This document shows positions 49,877-57,901 of a stretch of DNA of 64,000 bases, piece by piece; positions within the stretch are counted from its first letter, which is position 1; each line of letters starts with the position of its first letter. The notes beneath the pieces are model-generated. The model was not told the origin of the DNA, searched no databases, and saw nothing but the letters and a program-made list of their open reading frames with translations. A program made the position numbers and the translations under genes. The stretch is from Pseudomonas subflava (GTDB lineage: Bacteria; Pseudomonadota; Gammaproteobacteria; Pseudomonadales; Pseudomonadaceae). Location: positions 620,001 through 684,000 of the forward strand of contig NZ_JAMXBF010000003.1 in the NCBI RefSeq assembly GCF_023823685.1. The letters are read 5' to 3'.

Positions 49877-50242
49877 ATGATCGCCAGCCGCGAGGACGTG
49901 TGGCTGGCGCTGTCCGAGCTGTGGCTGGACCACCAGCCGGACGAGCACGACCACCGCCATATCGCCCGCGTGCTGCTGGCCAGCGGCCTGTCGACCGAGG
50001 AGCTGCGCGGCATCTATCTGGAGGAGGTGGCGCCGCTGCTGTGGCTGAACCACTGGACGACGGCGGGCGTGTGGAGCGGTTTCGATCCCGCCTGGCTGAG
50101 CGCCGGTTGCCGGCGCAATCTGCAGCGCCGCCAGAGCCGTTGGCACCGCTGGCGCTGCCGCCTGCTGCGCCGGCCCATGACTTACGCGGCCGAGCCCGAA
50201 TGGTGTCAGGTGCTGCTGCGGATGGAGGAGCTGCGCGGCTAG
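49877..50242 (+). CDS. Small conserved protein, unknown function
   Basis: 121 residues, cytoplasmic, with REDVWLALSELWLDHQPDEHDHRHIARVLL and EELRGIYLEEVAPLLWLNHWTTAGVWSGFD. I have the impression of a short conserved family found in proteobacteria but cannot name its function. It starts 1 base after the hydrolase stop, so it is probably co-transcribed. Its TAG overlaps the stop of the convergent gene (CTAG). Confidence 0.7.
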   Translation: MIASREDVWLALSELWLDHQPDEHDHRHIARVLLASGLSTEELRGIYLEEVAPLLWLNHWTTAGVWSGFDPAWLSAGCRRNLQRRQSRWHRWRCRLLRRPMTYAAEPEWCQVLLRMEELRG

Positions 50243-50655
50243 GTCGCGTCGCGGTCGAGGCGGTGGCGATCGTCGGGGCGTGGGTGGCTGCGGCGCCAGG
50301 CGTCCAGCTGGATCACCTTGTCGTCGTGCTGCTCCGGGGCCTGAAAGGGATGCGCCGCCAGCTCGATGCCGCCGAGCTGGCGCCCGTACATGCTGATGCT
50401 GCCGGTGAGGCGCTGCTCGCCGGTGACGGTGAACTCGAAGCCATAGATGCGCGCCACGCGACGCCGGCCACGGCTGTCGCGGACCAGGGCGAGGCGGCGG
50501 AACGCGACGTTGCCGTCGAGCAGTTCCACGTCCAGCTTGGCGCAGTGCTGCTTGGCCAGCGCCAGCGCCCGTTCGCGAATGCCATGGCCGCGCCACAGCC
50601 AGGCGCAGACGGTGGCGAACAGCATCAGCAACAGCACATCCAGCAGGTCGATCAT
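50239..50655 (-). CDS. DUF3301 membrane protein
   Basis: 138 residues. One N-terminal hydrophobic helix (LLDVLLLMLFATVCAWLW), then RGHGIRERALALAKQHCAKLDVELLDGNVAFRRL, which is the DUF3301 core. The C-terminus is rich in His, Arg and Asp. ATG at 50655. DUF3301 genes are common in gammaproteobacteria and their role is unknown. It converges with the preceding small gene. Confidence 0.82.
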   Translation of the reverse strand: MIDLLDVLLLMLFATVCAWLWRGHGIRERALALAKQHCAKLDVELLDGNVAFRRLALVRDSRGRRRVARIYGFEFTVTGEQRLTGSISMYGRQLGGIELAAHPFQAPEQHDDKVIQLDAWRRSHPRPDDRHRLDRDAT

Positions 50656-50767
50656 GGCGGCTCCGGCGGTATCGGGCCCAAGCTTAACCCATTCGGTCCG
50701 AGGGGATTGAGCCGGCGGGCGCATCCCGCTAGGGTCGCTCTCCACGACGAACAAGGATGTTTTACCG

Positions 50768-52009
50768 ATGAAGCGATGGCAGTGGATTGTTCTGACGATC
50801 CTGTTGCTCCTGGTGGCGCTGGTAGGCCTGTTGCTGCATGACGAGCCGCTCGATCCCCAGGCCCAGGCCTGGCTGGAGCCTCCGGCGGTCGGCGCTGAAA
50901 GCGCCGCTTACTACCAACTGATGGGGCTGGATGCCGGCGCGGGTCAGGACCCGCAAGTGGTCGGCCGCGCGCGGCTCCAGGCCCACCGGCAGTGGCGGAC
51001 GGCCCATCGATTCGATGATCTGCTGACGGCTGCCGCCGTCGAGCGTATCGAGTTGCCCCGCGAGCCGTTGTGCATGTTCGGCGAGCCGGATTGCCTGCCG
51101 CGCTTGCGCGGCGATCGCGCGAGGCTGGCCGAGTTGGCGACGCGCCATGGCGAGCTGCTGCGGCGCTACGAGCACCTGCTGGCACTGAACGATTTCCGCA
51201 GCCTCAGTCAGCCGAGCATGGACGAGCCACTGGCCAATGCCGTCGCTCTGGATCACGCCAACCGTCTGCGCGCCGTTCAGGCCCTGGCGCTGGCGGAGGA
51301 CGGTCGCGGCGCGGAGGCGCTGGCCCTGCTGCAGTGGGACGTCCACCTGCTGCGCCAGTGGTTGGCACGGGCCGACACTGTGATTCTAAAGATGTTGCTG
51401 GTGCGCCAGCTGGGCAGCCATCTCGACGCTCTCGCCGCGCTGTACCGCACCGGGTTGGTGCCGCGGCCCGAGACGCAGCCCGCGCTGAGCGAGGCGGAGC
51501 ATTCACTGGAGGTGGCCATGCAGCGGGAGTTCGCCCTGGTGGGCGGCGGAATGCTGACCATGACTGATAATCCGCAAATGGCTGCCGCACTCAAAGGGCT
51601 GCTGCACCTGATGTACAAACCGCACATGACGGTGAACGATATGCTGCCGGACTATCGGCAAATCGCTGCCCGTTCGCACCTAGATGCCCCAACTTTCGCC
51701 CACACCTTGGAACGCTCTATGCGCGATACGCCGAGCCTTTGGCGCCGTGCTCGCAATCCCGTGGGCGGGATTCTCGGTGGGATCGCCATGCCCGACTTCA
51801 ACCCATATTTGGCCCGCCTCCACGACCTGGATGCCAAGCTGGGGCTGTTCAATGCTCTGGGCCAGACCGTGCCGGAGGCCGACAGCCCCTATCGACCAGG
51901 CCACCAGGCGCGTTGGAACAACATGCGTCAGGCCTACTGTTTCAGCGGCCCACTGACCGACGGACTCTATGTACGCTGCCTTCCCTGGGCGCCACCGCCA
52001 GCCGGATAG
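50768..52009 (+). CDS. Membrane-anchored protein of unknown function
   Basis: 413 residues with an N-terminal uncleaved-type hydrophobic helix (WIVLTILLLLVALVGLLL) and a large helical, presumably periplasmic domain. A Cys pair occurs in PLCMFGEPDCLPRL. Repeated Leu/Ala-rich helices (residues about 130-260) look like a solenoid. The sequence between about 51540 and 51800 is AT-richer than the rest of the gene. No family recognised. It stands alone, 112 bases after the divergent DUF3301 gene. Confidence 0.75.
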   Translation: MKRWQWIVLTILLLLVALVGLLLHDEPLDPQAQAWLEPPAVGAESAAYYQLMGLDAGAGQDPQVVGRARLQAHRQWRTAHRFDDLLTAAAVERIELPREPLCMFGEPDCLPRLRGDRARLAELATRHGELLRRYEHLLALNDFRSLSQPSMDEPLANAVALDHANRLRAVQALALAEDGRGAEALALLQWDVHLLRQWLARADTVILKMLLVRQLGSHLDALAALYRTGLVPRPETQPALSEAEHSLEVAMQREFALVGGGMLTMTDNPQMAAALKGLLHLMYKPHMTVNDMLPDYRQIAARSHLDAPTFAHTLERSMRDTPSLWRRARNPVGGILGGIAMPDFNPYLARLHDLDAKLGLFNALGQTVPEADSPYRPGHQARWNNMRQAYCFSGPLTDGLYVRCLPWAPPPAG

Positions 52010-52068
52010 CGGCTATGCTTGGCAGCGGGGCGCGCTAGTGTCCCGTCCACTCGCCTGCGGACAATTCC

Positions 52069-52440
52069 TTGCCCTCGACTCGCCATCAACAGAACACCGC
52101 GCGCCTGGCCCTGCTGGCCATGTGGCTGCTGCTGGCCGCGCCGCTGTTTTCCCAGGCGCTGGCCAGCATGGCGCCGACGCCGGCCTGGCTGAGCGAGATG
52201 ACCTGCGGCGAGGGCGAGCATCATGGAGCGGCGGCGCCGGATCACGCGCCGTGGGCCCAGTGCGGCTACTGCACCCTGCTGCTGTCCAGCCCGGCGCTGG
52301 CCGGCGCGCCGCCGGGCCTTACCGGCGCGGCGAGCTTCGCCGACCTGGCGCCGATCACGCAAATACCCGTCGCCCTCGGCGAATCCATCGTCCGCCACGA
52401 CGCGCCGCCGCGCGCACCGCCGCTGCCGCCTGCTGTCTGA
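52069..52440 (+). CDS. DUF2946 protein
   Basis: 123 residues from a TTG start, with an N-terminal hydrophobic helix (RLALLAMWLLLAAPLFSQAL) and the motif CGEGEHHGAAAPDHAPWAQCGYCTLL, in which Cys and His could bind metal; this fits DUF2946. In pseudomonads such genes often precede a TonB receptor or PepSY gene linked to copper or iron uptake. Here the PepSY gene follows after 52 bases but no receptor is present. Confidence 0.78.
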   Translation: MPSTRHQQNTARLALLAMWLLLAAPLFSQALASMAPTPAWLSEMTCGEGEHHGAAAPDHAPWAQCGYCTLLLSSPALAGAPPGLTGAASFADLAPITQIPVALGESIVRHDAPPRAPPLPPAV

Positions 52441-52492
52441 TTCCACCACCGGGCCGCAGAGCCCGCCGATCCGACCGTTGCGGAGCCTCCAC

Positions 52493-53863
52493 GTGAGCAA
52501 GCCATCCTTCTACAACCTGGCCTGGCGCTGGCATTTCTATGCCGGGCTGTTCGTCATTCCCTTCCTGATCCTGTTGTCGCTGACCGGCATCGTCTACCTG
52601 TTCAAGCCGCAGCTCGACGCGCTGATGTACCCCGAGCTGCTCAACGTGCAGCCGGCCGGCACGCCGCTGTCCGCGGACCAGCAGCTGGCACGTCTGCAGC
52701 AAGCGTTGCCGCAGGCCCAGGTCAGCCAGTACCTGCCGCCGGTCGACGGCGAGCGCAGCGCGCAGTTCGTCGCCCAACTCGACGGGCGCAAGACCAACCT
52801 GTTCCTCGACCCTTACAGCGGCGCGTTGCTCGGCCAGCAGGATGCGGCGAACAACCTGCAGGCCATCGCCCGCGCCCTGCACGGCGAGCTGATGATTGGC
52901 CCGCTCGGCGACCGCCTGATCGAGCTGGCGGCAGGCTGGGGCATCGTCCTGGTGGTGTCCGGCGTGTACCTCTGGTGGCCGCGTGGCCAGGGTGGCGCCG
53001 GCGTGCTGTGGCCGCGGCTGTCGGCGCGCGGGCGCCTGCTGTGGCGCGACCTGCACGCGGTCACCGGCTTCTGGGGCAGCGCGGTGCTGCTGTTCATGCT
53101 GCTCACCGGCATGACCTGGACCGGCTTCTGGGGCGCCCAGTTCGCCGGCGCCTGGAACCATTTCCCGGCGGCCATGTGGGACGCCGTGCCGCAGTCCGAT
53201 CAGCAGGCGCGCAGCCTCAACACCGCCTCGGGCCAGACCGTGGCCTGGGCGGTGGAGAACACGCCGCTGCCGCAGTCCGATCCGCACGCCGCGCACAAGG
53301 GCCACGGCGCCGCGCCGGCACCGGCGTCGGCTGAGCGCATCGGCCTGCAGCAGGTGGTCGACACGGCCAGCCGGCTCGCCGTGCATCCGGGCTACAGCAT
53401 CACCTTCCCGGCGGACGAGAAGGGCGTGTTCACCATCGCCATCTTCGCCGACGATCCGCGCGACGACGCCACCCTGCACCTCGACCAGTACAGCGGCAAG
53501 GTGCTGGCGGACATCCGCTGGGACGATTACGGCGTGGTGGCGCGGGCGGTGGAGAGTGGGGTAATGCTGCACGAGGGCAAGATGTTCGGCCTGGCCAACC
53601 AGTTGCTGATGCTGGCGGTGTGTCTGCTGATCCTGCTGGCCTCGATCAGCGCGCTGGTGATGTGGTGGAAGCGCCGGCCCCAGGGCCGCCTAGGCGTGCC
53701 GCCCTTGCGCCACGACCTGCCGCTGTGGAAGGGCGGGATGGCGATCATGTTCGGCCTGGGCCTGCTGTTCCCGCTGGTCGGTGCCTCGCTGCTGCTGGCG
53801 CTGGCGCTGGACTGGCTCGGCCAGCGTCTGGCCCGGCGCGAGGCCGGCGCTGCCGCGGGCTGA
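52493..53863 (+). CDS. PepSY-associated membrane protein (candidate metal or siderophore reductase)
   Basis: 456 residues from a GTG start. Four or more membrane helices: WHFYAGLFVIPFLILLSLTGIVYLF, a second near 150 (GWGIVLVVSGVYLWW), a third near 195 (FWGSAVLLFMLLTGMTW), then LLMLAVCLLILLASISALVMWW and a C-terminal one. The large loops match PepSY. A His-rich stretch (DPHAAHKGHG, about 263-272) lies in the second periplasmic loop. Similar proteins are thought to reduce metal or siderophore complexes at the inner membrane. It probably forms a unit with the DUF2946 gene. Confidence 0.85.
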   Translation: MSKPSFYNLAWRWHFYAGLFVIPFLILLSLTGIVYLFKPQLDALMYPELLNVQPAGTPLSADQQLARLQQALPQAQVSQYLPPVDGERSAQFVAQLDGRKTNLFLDPYSGALLGQQDAANNLQAIARALHGELMIGPLGDRLIELAAGWGIVLVVSGVYLWWPRGQGGAGVLWPRLSARGRLLWRDLHAVTGFWGSAVLLFMLLTGMTWTGFWGAQFAGAWNHFPAAMWDAVPQSDQQARSLNTASGQTVAWAVENTPLPQSDPHAAHKGHGAAPAPASAERIGLQQVVDTASRLAVHPGYSITFPADEKGVFTIAIFADDPRDDATLHLDQYSGKVLADIRWDDYGVVARAVESGVMLHEGKMFGLANQLLMLAVCLLILLASISALVMWWKRRPQGRLGVPPLRHDLPLWKGGMAIMFGLGLLFPLVGASLLLALALDWLGQRLARREAGAAAG

Positions 53864-53892
53864 GTGCGCGCCCGTGGAGGCGCGCGGGGTAC

Positions 53893-54375
53893 TTAGCCCT
53901 CGTCGGCCAGGGACTGGTAGCGCTGCTCCAGTTCCTGGCGGATGGTGCGGCGCTTCTGCGCCAGGGCGTAGCGGCGTTTCTCGTCCGGGCCTTCGGGTTG
54001 CAGCGGCGGTACCGGCGTCGGCTGACCGCGTTCGTCCACGGCGACCATGGTGAAGAAGCAGCTGTTGGTGTGGCGCACCGAGCGCTCGCGGATGTTCTCG
54101 GTGACTACCTTGATGCCGATCTCCATCGACGTGCGCCCGGTGTAGTTCACCGCGGCGAGGAAGGTGACCAGTTCGCCGACGTGGACCGGCTGGCGGAAGA
54201 TCACCTGGTCCACCGACAGGGTCACCACGTAGCAGCCGGCGTAGCGGGCGGCGCAGGCATAGGCGACCTCGTCGAGGTACTTGAGCAGGGTGCCGCCGTG
54301 CACGTTGCCGGAGAAGTTGGCCATGTCCGGGGTCATCAGCACGGTCATGGAGAGTTTGCTGGTTGCGAGTTCCAT
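53893..54375 (-). CDS. Acyl-CoA thioesterase, hotdog fold (YciA/BACH-like)
   Basis: 160 residues from the ATG at 54375; an ATG four codons earlier is an alternative. The hotdog core NFSGNVHGGTLLKYLDEVAYACAARYAG carries the catalytic Asp/Glu region, and VDQVIFRQPVHVGELVTFLAAVNYTGRTSMEIGI follows. It hydrolyses acyl-CoA to free CoA and fatty acid in the cytoplasm. The C-terminal 40 residues are charged and helical. The gene stands alone between the PepSY gene (convergent) and a plus-strand secreted protein. Confidence 0.9.
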   Translation of the reverse strand: MELATSKLSMTVLMTPDMANFSGNVHGGTLLKYLDEVAYACAARYAGCYVVTLSVDQVIFRQPVHVGELVTFLAAVNYTGRTSMEIGIKVVTENIRERSVRHTNSCFFTMVAVDERGQPTPVPPLQPEGPDEKRRYALAQKRRTIRQELEQRYQSLADEG

Positions 54376-54557
54376 CGTCTGTCTCATAGGCAGTTTCTAG
54401 GGCGCTGGCGATGCAGTCCTGCGGGGTCTGCTTGTTGTTATAGGTGCTGCCTGTGTACTTCGCGTTGCCAGCGCCGGGGCCATGCAACTTTGTGGCCGTC
54501 GCCGGCAGCGTCGCGGCGAAGCCGTTAAGCTGGGGCTCTTTGGCCAAGGAGTCAGTC

Positions 54558-55262
54558 ATGCGGTTCCATCTGTTTCCCTTGCTGCTGCTGCCTTTCGGGG
54601 CGGTCTGCACCGCCGCGCAGCAGAGCTGCGACAGCCCGGCCGCCTGCAACCAGGCTGGCACCGCCGCGTATCAGGCGGGGCGCTTTGCCGAGGCCATCGA
54701 GGCCTTCGGACTCCAGTTGCACCACGCCGAGTTGGCGGAGAATCGCGTAGCCCAGGAGCTGGCGCTGAACAACCTGATGCTGGCCAACCTCAAGGCCGGT
54801 CGTACCGGGATGGCGCGCGCCTGGCTGCAGCTGGCGCTGCGTGACGGTTTCGACGGTGCCGCCACCCGCCACAACCTGGCCAAGGTCGGCGAGCAGGACC
54901 TGTCCGCCCTGGCCGGCACGGTAGAGGGCGAATATCGGCGTTACGCCGGCCAGGGGACCTGGAGCACGCTGGAAATCCGCCGCGAGGGTGACGGCTACCG
55001 TGCTGTGTTCGGGCCGATCCGCGCCGGCCGCGATGTTCGGGAATGGGGCCCGGCCGCCATCGGCGAGCTGGAAGGCCGGCTGCGCGGCGGCGGTGACTAT
55101 TTCGAGCTGCAGGACGCCGGCCTGGCGGCTGAGTGCAAAGTGCAGCTGCTGCGCGACGGCCTGCGCCTGCAGGTGCAGGAAGTGTTCGCCGAGCCGTGCC
55201 AGCAATACGGCGGCGCCGGCATCAGCGTGGGCGGTGAGTACTTCAAGGTCGACGCGCCCTAG
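54558..55262 (+). CDS. Secreted TPR-like protein, unknown function
   Basis: 234 residues with a signal peptide (FHLFPLLLLPFGAVCTAAQQ). A Cys pair (SCDSPAAC) precedes two tetratricopeptide-like helices (NQAGTAAYQAGRFAEAIEAFGLQL, AQELALNNLMLANLKAGRTGMARAWLQLAL), followed by a beta-rich C-terminal half. AAGGAG lies 6 bases before the ATG. Probably periplasmic and protein-binding. No family name can be given. It converges with the AraC-type regulator gene and both end in Asp-Ala-Pro. Confidence 0.75.
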   Translation: MRFHLFPLLLLPFGAVCTAAQQSCDSPAACNQAGTAAYQAGRFAEAIEAFGLQLHHAELAENRVAQELALNNLMLANLKAGRTGMARAWLQLALRDGFDGAATRHNLAKVGEQDLSALAGTVEGEYRRYAGQGTWSTLEIRREGDGYRAVFGPIRAGRDVREWGPAAIGELEGRLRGGGDYFELQDAGLAAECKVQLLRDGLRLQVQEVFAEPCQQYGGAGISVGGEYFKVDAP

Positions 55263-55267
55263 GGCGC
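55254..55267. repeat. 14-bp palindrome spanning both stop codons of a convergent gene pair
   Basis: GCGCCCTAGGGCGC is its own reverse complement and contains TAG on both strands, overlapping as CTAG. Because of it the two proteins end with the same residues, Asp-Ala-Pro. A 7-bp hairpin without a loop is not a terminator by itself. Confidence 0.85.
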
Positions 55268-56218
55268 ATCTGCCTGCCAGCGCTTGCGCGCGTGCAGGTA
55301 GGCGGCGAGGTCGGCGTAGCCGAGCTGCTCGGCGATCTGGCTGCGGTTCAGGCCTTGCAGCTGCAGGCTCTGCTCCAGCTCGGCACGAACCGCGTCGAGC
55401 ACCTCGCGAAAGCCCAGCCCCTCCTCCTGCAGGCGCCGACGCAGGGTACGCGGGCTCTGGTGCAGGGCCTGGGCGGCGACCTCCAGGCTGGGCGTGCGTG
55501 CATGGCGCAGGTCGCTGCGCACACGCTCGGCAACCTTGGCGGCCCAGCCGCTGAGCTGCTGCAGCTGGGCCAGGCGCCGCTCCAGGCCTTCACAGAGCAG
55601 CTCCTCGAGCACCGCATGGTGTTGCCGCATCGGCAGCGCCAGGTGCCGGTCCTCGAGGAACAGGCGGTTGTGCGCGGCGCCGAAGCGCGTCTGGCCGAAC
55701 CAGCGGGCGTACTCGGCATGGTAGGCCGGGCGGGCGTGGCGGAATTCGGCGTGCAGCGGCGGCAGCGCATCACCGGCGCCCTGGCGCAGCACGCCGATGG
55801 CCATCACCGAATAGTGTTCGACCAGGCAGCGCTCCAGCTCCGGCGGGGCGTCGATGCACAGGTCGATGATCCAGCGCTCGCCGTCGTGCTGCAGCCGCAC
55901 CTGCTCCATGTCCGAGGCCAGCCGCGCATAGCGCTGCCAGTGTTGCAGCGCCGTGCCAACGGTGGCGCTGGCCTGGGCCAGGTGCAGCAGCACGTGCCAC
56001 TCGGCCGGCTGGAAGGCGGCGAACAGGTGCAGGCCGATGGCCGGGTCCGACTCGGCCGCCTGCAGCCACAGCTGTTCCAGCCGCACCAGGTTGTATTGCT
56101 GCAGTGGCTGGTGCTGGTGCAGGTAACGTTGCAGCACCCGGCCGAGGGCGCCGCGGTGCATACGCTGGGTGGCCGGCGGTTTGGCCGCTTCGGGCAGATC
56201 GTTGTCCGTTTCGCGCAT
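55259..56218 (-). CDS. AraC-family transcriptional regulator
   Basis: 319 residues. An N-terminal arabinose-binding-like effector domain of the ArgR/OruR type (AIGLHLFAAFQPAEWHVLLHLAQASATVGTALQ) is followed by an AraC helix-turn-helix (about 225-315: SLEVAAQALHQSPRTLRRRLQEEGLGFREVLDAVRAELEQ, SQIAEQLGYADLAAYLHARKRW). In the usual second helix-turn-helix signature FSEPSAFHRAFKRW the positions are YADLAAYLHARKRW. The ATG at 56218 was chosen because the gene upstream is divergent. It probably controls the hydroxylase/FMN reductase pair transcribed away from it. Confidence 0.88.
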   Translation of the reverse strand: MRETDNDLPEAAKPPATQRMHRGALGRVLQRYLHQHQPLQQYNLVRLEQLWLQAAESDPAIGLHLFAAFQPAEWHVLLHLAQASATVGTALQHWQRYARLASDMEQVRLQHDGERWIIDLCIDAPPELERCLVEHYSVMAIGVLRQGAGDALPPLHAEFRHARPAYHAEYARWFGQTRFGAAHNRLFLEDRHLALPMRQHHAVLEELLCEGLERRLAQLQQLSGWAAKVAERVRSDLRHARTPSLEVAAQALHQSPRTLRRRLQEEGLGFREVLDAVRAELEQSLQLQGLNRSQIAEQLGYADLAAYLHARKRWQADAP

Positions 56219-56288
56219 GGTGGCTGTGAGCTGGCTGGCGTCTGATGAGGGCAACCCGGAAGACCGGGATTTCCAACAAGAGGTTGCC

Positions 56289-57146
56289 ATGAACCCCAGT
56301 TCCCTCGCCAATAACCCGATTGCCGTGGTGTCCCTGATATTCCTCGGATTCACCCTGCTGGAGCTGGCCGTCGGCTGCTTCCGCCAGCCGCGCGGGCAGC
56401 GCCGCGACGTGCTGATCGAGGTGATCGGCTCCAGCCTGCTGCTCGCCGCGACTTTTCCGCTGATCATGTTCCTCGCCGACTTCGCCCTCGGCGCGCTGGC
56501 GCCGCAGTGGCGCGACGCCCTGGCCGGGCTGCCCTTCGTCGCCGGCTTCGCGCTGTTCCTGCTGCTGGACGACATGACCCAGTACTGGTGGCATCGCCTC
56601 AGCCACCAGGTGCCGTTCCTCTACAGCCTGCACCGCGCGCACCACTCGGCGCCGTACATGAGCATCCGCATCGTCTACCGCAACAACAGCTTCTACTACC
56701 TGCTGATGCCCGGCATCTGGCTGTCCGCCACGCTGATCTACCTGGGCCTGGCGCCGGTCTACTACGTCTACCTGATCATCAAAATGTGCGTGATCTTCGG
56801 CGCCCACAGCAGCGTGGCCTGGGACGAGAAGCTCTACCGCATCCCGGCCCTGCGTCCGCTGATGTGGCTGCTCGAGCGCACCATCTCCACCCCGTCGACC
56901 CATTCCGCCCACCACGGCCTGAATGCCGACGATGGCGTGACCCACTACAAGGGCAACTACGGCAACCTGCTGTTCTTCTGGGACGTGCTGTTCGGCACGG
57001 CCAAGATCACCCGCCGCCGCCCCGCGCAGTACGGCATCGAGGACATGGCGCCGGTGAGCTGGCAGAGCGAGCTGTTCTGGCCGCTGGTACGTGCGCCCAA
57101 GGCCGAGCCCGAGCAACACGCAGCACCAAAGGAGCTGGCCCGATGA
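56289..57146 (+). CDS. Sterol desaturase / fatty acid hydroxylase superfamily membrane protein
   Basis: 285 residues, four to five membrane helices, with the three di-iron histidine clusters: WWHRLSH, LHRAHHS and STHSAHHGLN. These enzymes oxidise lipid chains using two irons in the membrane. AGAGGTTGCC precedes the ATG. Its stop overlaps the next start (ATGA), so a flavin reductase is made with it, which could supply electrons. The substrate is unknown. Confidence 0.9.
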   Translation: MNPSSLANNPIAVVSLIFLGFTLLELAVGCFRQPRGQRRDVLIEVIGSSLLLAATFPLIMFLADFALGALAPQWRDALAGLPFVAGFALFLLLDDMTQYWWHRLSHQVPFLYSLHRAHHSAPYMSIRIVYRNNSFYYLLMPGIWLSATLIYLGLAPVYYVYLIIKMCVIFGAHSSVAWDEKLYRIPALRPLMWLLERTISTPSTHSAHHGLNADDGVTHYKGNYGNLLFFWDVLFGTAKITRRRPAQYGIEDMAPVSWQSELFWPLVRAPKAEPEQHAAPKELAR

Positions 57147-57733
57147 GCCTGAATATCGTCCTGGTCGCCGGCTCCAGCCGCGCCGACAGCCAGACCGCCA
57201 AGGTCGCCCGTTATCTGGCCGCGCGTCTGCAACAGCGCGACGTGCAGACGCGGATCGTCGACCTGGGGTGCAGCGCCCTGCCGCTGTGGCCGGCGGAGGA
57301 TGGCCACGATCACTGGCCGGCCATGGCCGAGCGCCTGCGCAGCGCGGATGCGCTGGTGGTGCTCAGCCCGGAGTGGAACGGCATGGCCAGCCCGGCGCTG
57401 AAGAACTTCTTCCTCTACGCCGGGCGCGCTGAGTTGGCGCACAAGGCGGCGCTGCTGGTGGGAGTTTCATCGGGGCAGGGCGGCGCCTATCCGCTGTCCG
57501 AGCTGCGCGCCTCCAGCTACAAGAATTGCCGCATCTGTTTCATCCCCGAGCAACTGATCGTGCGCCAGGTGGAGGCGGTGCTGAACGGCGAGACGGCCGC
57601 GGATGCCGACGACCAGCGCATCCGCGCGCGGGCCGACTGGGCCATGGACGTGCTGCTGGAGTACGCCGAGGCGCTGCGCGGCCTGTCCCAGCGCATCGAC
57701 TGGAGCGAGCCGCAGTTCGGCAATGGCATGTGA
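57143..57733 (+). CDS. NAD(P)H-dependent FMN reductase
   Basis: 196 residues with a flavodoxin-like fold: GSSRADSQTAKVARYLAARL (phosphate-binding loop), LSPEWNGMASPALKNFF and GVSSGQGGAYPLSEL. It is a cytoplasmic reductase that passes electrons from NAD(P)H to FMN. It overlaps the membrane hydroxylase gene by 4 bases. Confidence 0.9.
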   Translation: MSLNIVLVAGSSRADSQTAKVARYLAARLQQRDVQTRIVDLGCSALPLWPAEDGHDHWPAMAERLRSADALVVLSPEWNGMASPALKNFFLYAGRAELAHKAALLVGVSSGQGGAYPLSELRASSYKNCRICFIPEQLIVRQVEAVLNGETAADADDQRIRARADWAMDVLLEYAEALRGLSQRIDWSEPQFGNGM

Positions 57734-57778
57734 GACGAGCCGGCGCGCCAGGTGCGGGTACGGGCTTGAGGGAGCGGC

Positions 57779-57891
57779 GGTGGAAAATGCTGCGCAGTTT
57801 TCCACCCTACACAAGCGCTCCAGGGTGGATTGCACGAGCCGTCAGACGTGGGTCAGCGAGTGGGGTGGGTAACGGCGTAGCCTTACCCACC
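57779..57891. repeat. Two REP-like inverted repeats between convergent genes
   Basis: The first has arms GGTGGAAAA/TTTTCCACC (57779-57787, 57798-57806) around a 10-base loop. The second has GGTGGGTAA/TTACCCACC (57864-57872, 57883-57891), also with a 10-base loop. Equal arm length, equal loop and the common GGTGG...CCACC ends show one repeat family. Elements of this kind are scattered between genes in Pseudomonas. Confidence 0.78.
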
Positions 57892-57901
57892 GCAGGCCGG
57901 A

